From NCBI GenBank assembly GCA_011051075.1, contig DREN01000175.1, positions 1 to 6,709 on the forward strand: a DNA stretch of 6,709 nucleotides, read 5' to 3'. The notes below the pieces were generated by a model that made no database searches, was not told where the DNA came from, and saw only the letters and a list, made by a program, of their open reading frames with translations. Below are positions 5,735 through 6,709 of the stretch, in pieces. Numbering within the stretch: position 1 is the first letter of the stretch; every line of letters starts with the position of its first letter. The DNA is from Deltaproteobacteria bacterium (GTDB lineage Bacteria; Desulfobacterota; DSM-4660; Desulfatiglandales; Desulfatiglandaceae). A program made the position numbers and the translations under genes.

Positions 5735-6709
5735 TTGACGGCCCTGTTGGAAATAATCGTGCCCGAGTTGTTCCAGCTCCTGTTGATCGGGGCCCTCTTC
5801 ATACAGGCTGTTGCTGGAAAACCCTGGATGCCGCGGGTTGAGAGGTGGCTTGCGTGGGGTGCGGGGGTAGGGGTATTGCTCTCTCTGCTGTTTCTGGGTG
5901 CCCGGGGCCTGATCTTCTCAGGGGCATACAGCGTTGATCCCATCTCACAGTTCTTCAAGATGACCATCGCAACGGGTTTTGCCCTTGGCGTTCTTAACGC
6001 CCTCCATAATCCCACCCTGGAGGATGATAAAAAGGCCGAGTACTCTATGTTCATGGCCCTTTCGGCCTGGGGTCTCATGCTCCTCTCCTCGGCCGTGGAA
6101 CTGGTCAGTATCTATCTGGCCCTTGAACTGGCCTCTTTCAGCCTCTTTCCCCTGGTGCCCCTCAGGGGTGAGGACAGGGAGGCGGCCGAGGCCGCTTTAA
6201 AGTACATCCTTTTCGGGGCCGCGGCAACGGCAGTGGGCCTGTTCGGTTTTTCATTTATTCTGGCTGCCCAGCACACCACCTACCTGAGCCATCTGGTCCA
6301 GAAACCGTGGACCTGGTCCGGGGCTCCAATGGCCGTTACGGGCCTTACCCTGTTTCTCTGTACCATCTTCTTCAAGCTGGCCCTGTTTCCCTTTCATGCC
6401 TGGGCCCCGGACGTGTACCAGGGGGCGAGCAACGAGACCGCCGCCTTTATCTCCACACTCCCCAAGGCGGGCGCCGTGGCAATCCTGATCCGGTTCGTAC
6501 CCCTGTGGAGGGGGGGGCCGGAGATTACCACCATCCTGGCGGTGCTTGCCGCTTTTTCCATCACCTATGGCAATCTGGCCGCACTGGTTCAGAAGGATAT
6601 AAAGCGTATGCTCGGATACTCTGCCATCGCCCATGCCGGCTATCTGATAATAGGCCTGACAGCACGATCAGCCCCGGGTATGGCAGCCACATCCTTCTAC
6701 ATCCTGGTC
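5735..6709 (+). CDS. nuoN: NADH-quinone oxidoreductase subunit N (NuoN), 3' truncated by window edge
   Basis: NuoN is the antiporter-like pump nearest the NuoA/J/K core of complex I. The frame is open for 325 codons and reaches the last base, so it lacks its C-terminal third; family members are about 450-500 residues. With TTG as codon 1, Glu131 lies in helix 5 (IYLALELASFSLFPLVPLRG; E. coli Glu133), Lys214 in helix 7 (IFFKLALFPFHAWAPDVYQG; Lys217) and Lys244 in helix 8 (TLPKAGAVAILIR; Lys247). The HAWAPDVYQGASNET motif is characteristic of NuoN (E. coli-type proteins have FHxWxPDVYxGAP). The helix 12 lysine lies beyond the edge. There is no ATG near the expected N-terminus; the first in-frame ATG (5828) would remove helix 1. 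The start is therefore TTG 5735 with a consensus ribosome binding site, or GTG 5729 overlapping the nuoM stop. Translational coupling to nuoM is likely. Eight G in a row occur at 6510-6517. Confidence 0.93.
   Translation, partial: MTALLEIIVPELFQLLLIGALFIQAVAGKPWMPRVERWLAWGAGVGVLLSLLFLGARGLIFSGAYSVDPISQFFKMTIATGFALGVLNALHNPTLEDDKKAEYSMFMALSAWGLMLLSSAVELVSIYLALELASFSLFPLVPLRGEDREAAEAALKYILFGAAATAVGLFGFSFILAAQHTTYLSHLVQKPWTWSGAPMAVTGLTLFLCTIFFKLALFPFHAWAPDVYQGASNETAAFISTLPKAGAVAILIRFVPLWRGGPEITTILAVLAAFSITYGNLAALVQKDIKRMLGYSAIAHAGYLIIGLTARSAPGMAATSFYILV

Overview
The window is a stretch of one plus-strand operon encoding the membrane arm of a respiratory complex I-type (NuoA-N) proton pump. Six tightly packed genes run in the same direction with no promoter or terminator visible between them: nuoJ, nuoK, a 498-residue MrpD/NuoL-like antiporter subunit, a 590-residue NuoL/NuoD-antiporter-like subunit, nuoM, and the first 325 codons of nuoN, which runs off the right edge. 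Junctions are a 4-base ATGA overlap (nuoJ/nuoK), short gaps of 4-5 bases, and one larger spacer of 74 bases before the 590-residue gene. The peripheral-arm genes (nuoA-D, H, I) are not in the window and are presumably to the left.

The layout departs from the textbook J-K-L-M-N order. Where a single nuoL (about 600-650 residues) is expected there are two antiporter-like genes. The first (837-2333) keeps the charged residues of the proton path but ends without the long lateral helix of NuoL. The second (2408-4180) has the NuoL-like C-terminal lateral helix and final membrane anchor, but the buried charged residues examined at the canonical proton-path positions are neutral (Gln125, Asn199, Asn230, Asn308, Ile363). 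This looks like a division of labour, with one subunit for conduction and one as a structural brace, and it is the most interesting observation here. NuoM and the visible part of NuoN keep their canonical charged residues, so the complex as a whole should still pump.

Organism: GC is moderately high (my impression is high fifties to about 60 percent) and there is strong use of GGG/CTC/GCC codons. The J-K-(MrpD-like)-(antiporter D-like)-M-N arrangement is, from memory, typical of anaerobic Desulfobacterota (sulfate reducers and syntrophs) and some neighbouring phyla such as Nitrospirota. This assignment is inference from gene order and protein character only.

Non-coding content is minimal: bases 1-16 (a period-7 tandem repeat and no ribosome binding site before nuoJ) and the 74-base spacer 2334-2407 (GC-rich inverted repeats and a possible 24-codon coupling ORF). 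No RNA genes, mobile elements or CRISPR arrays were seen.
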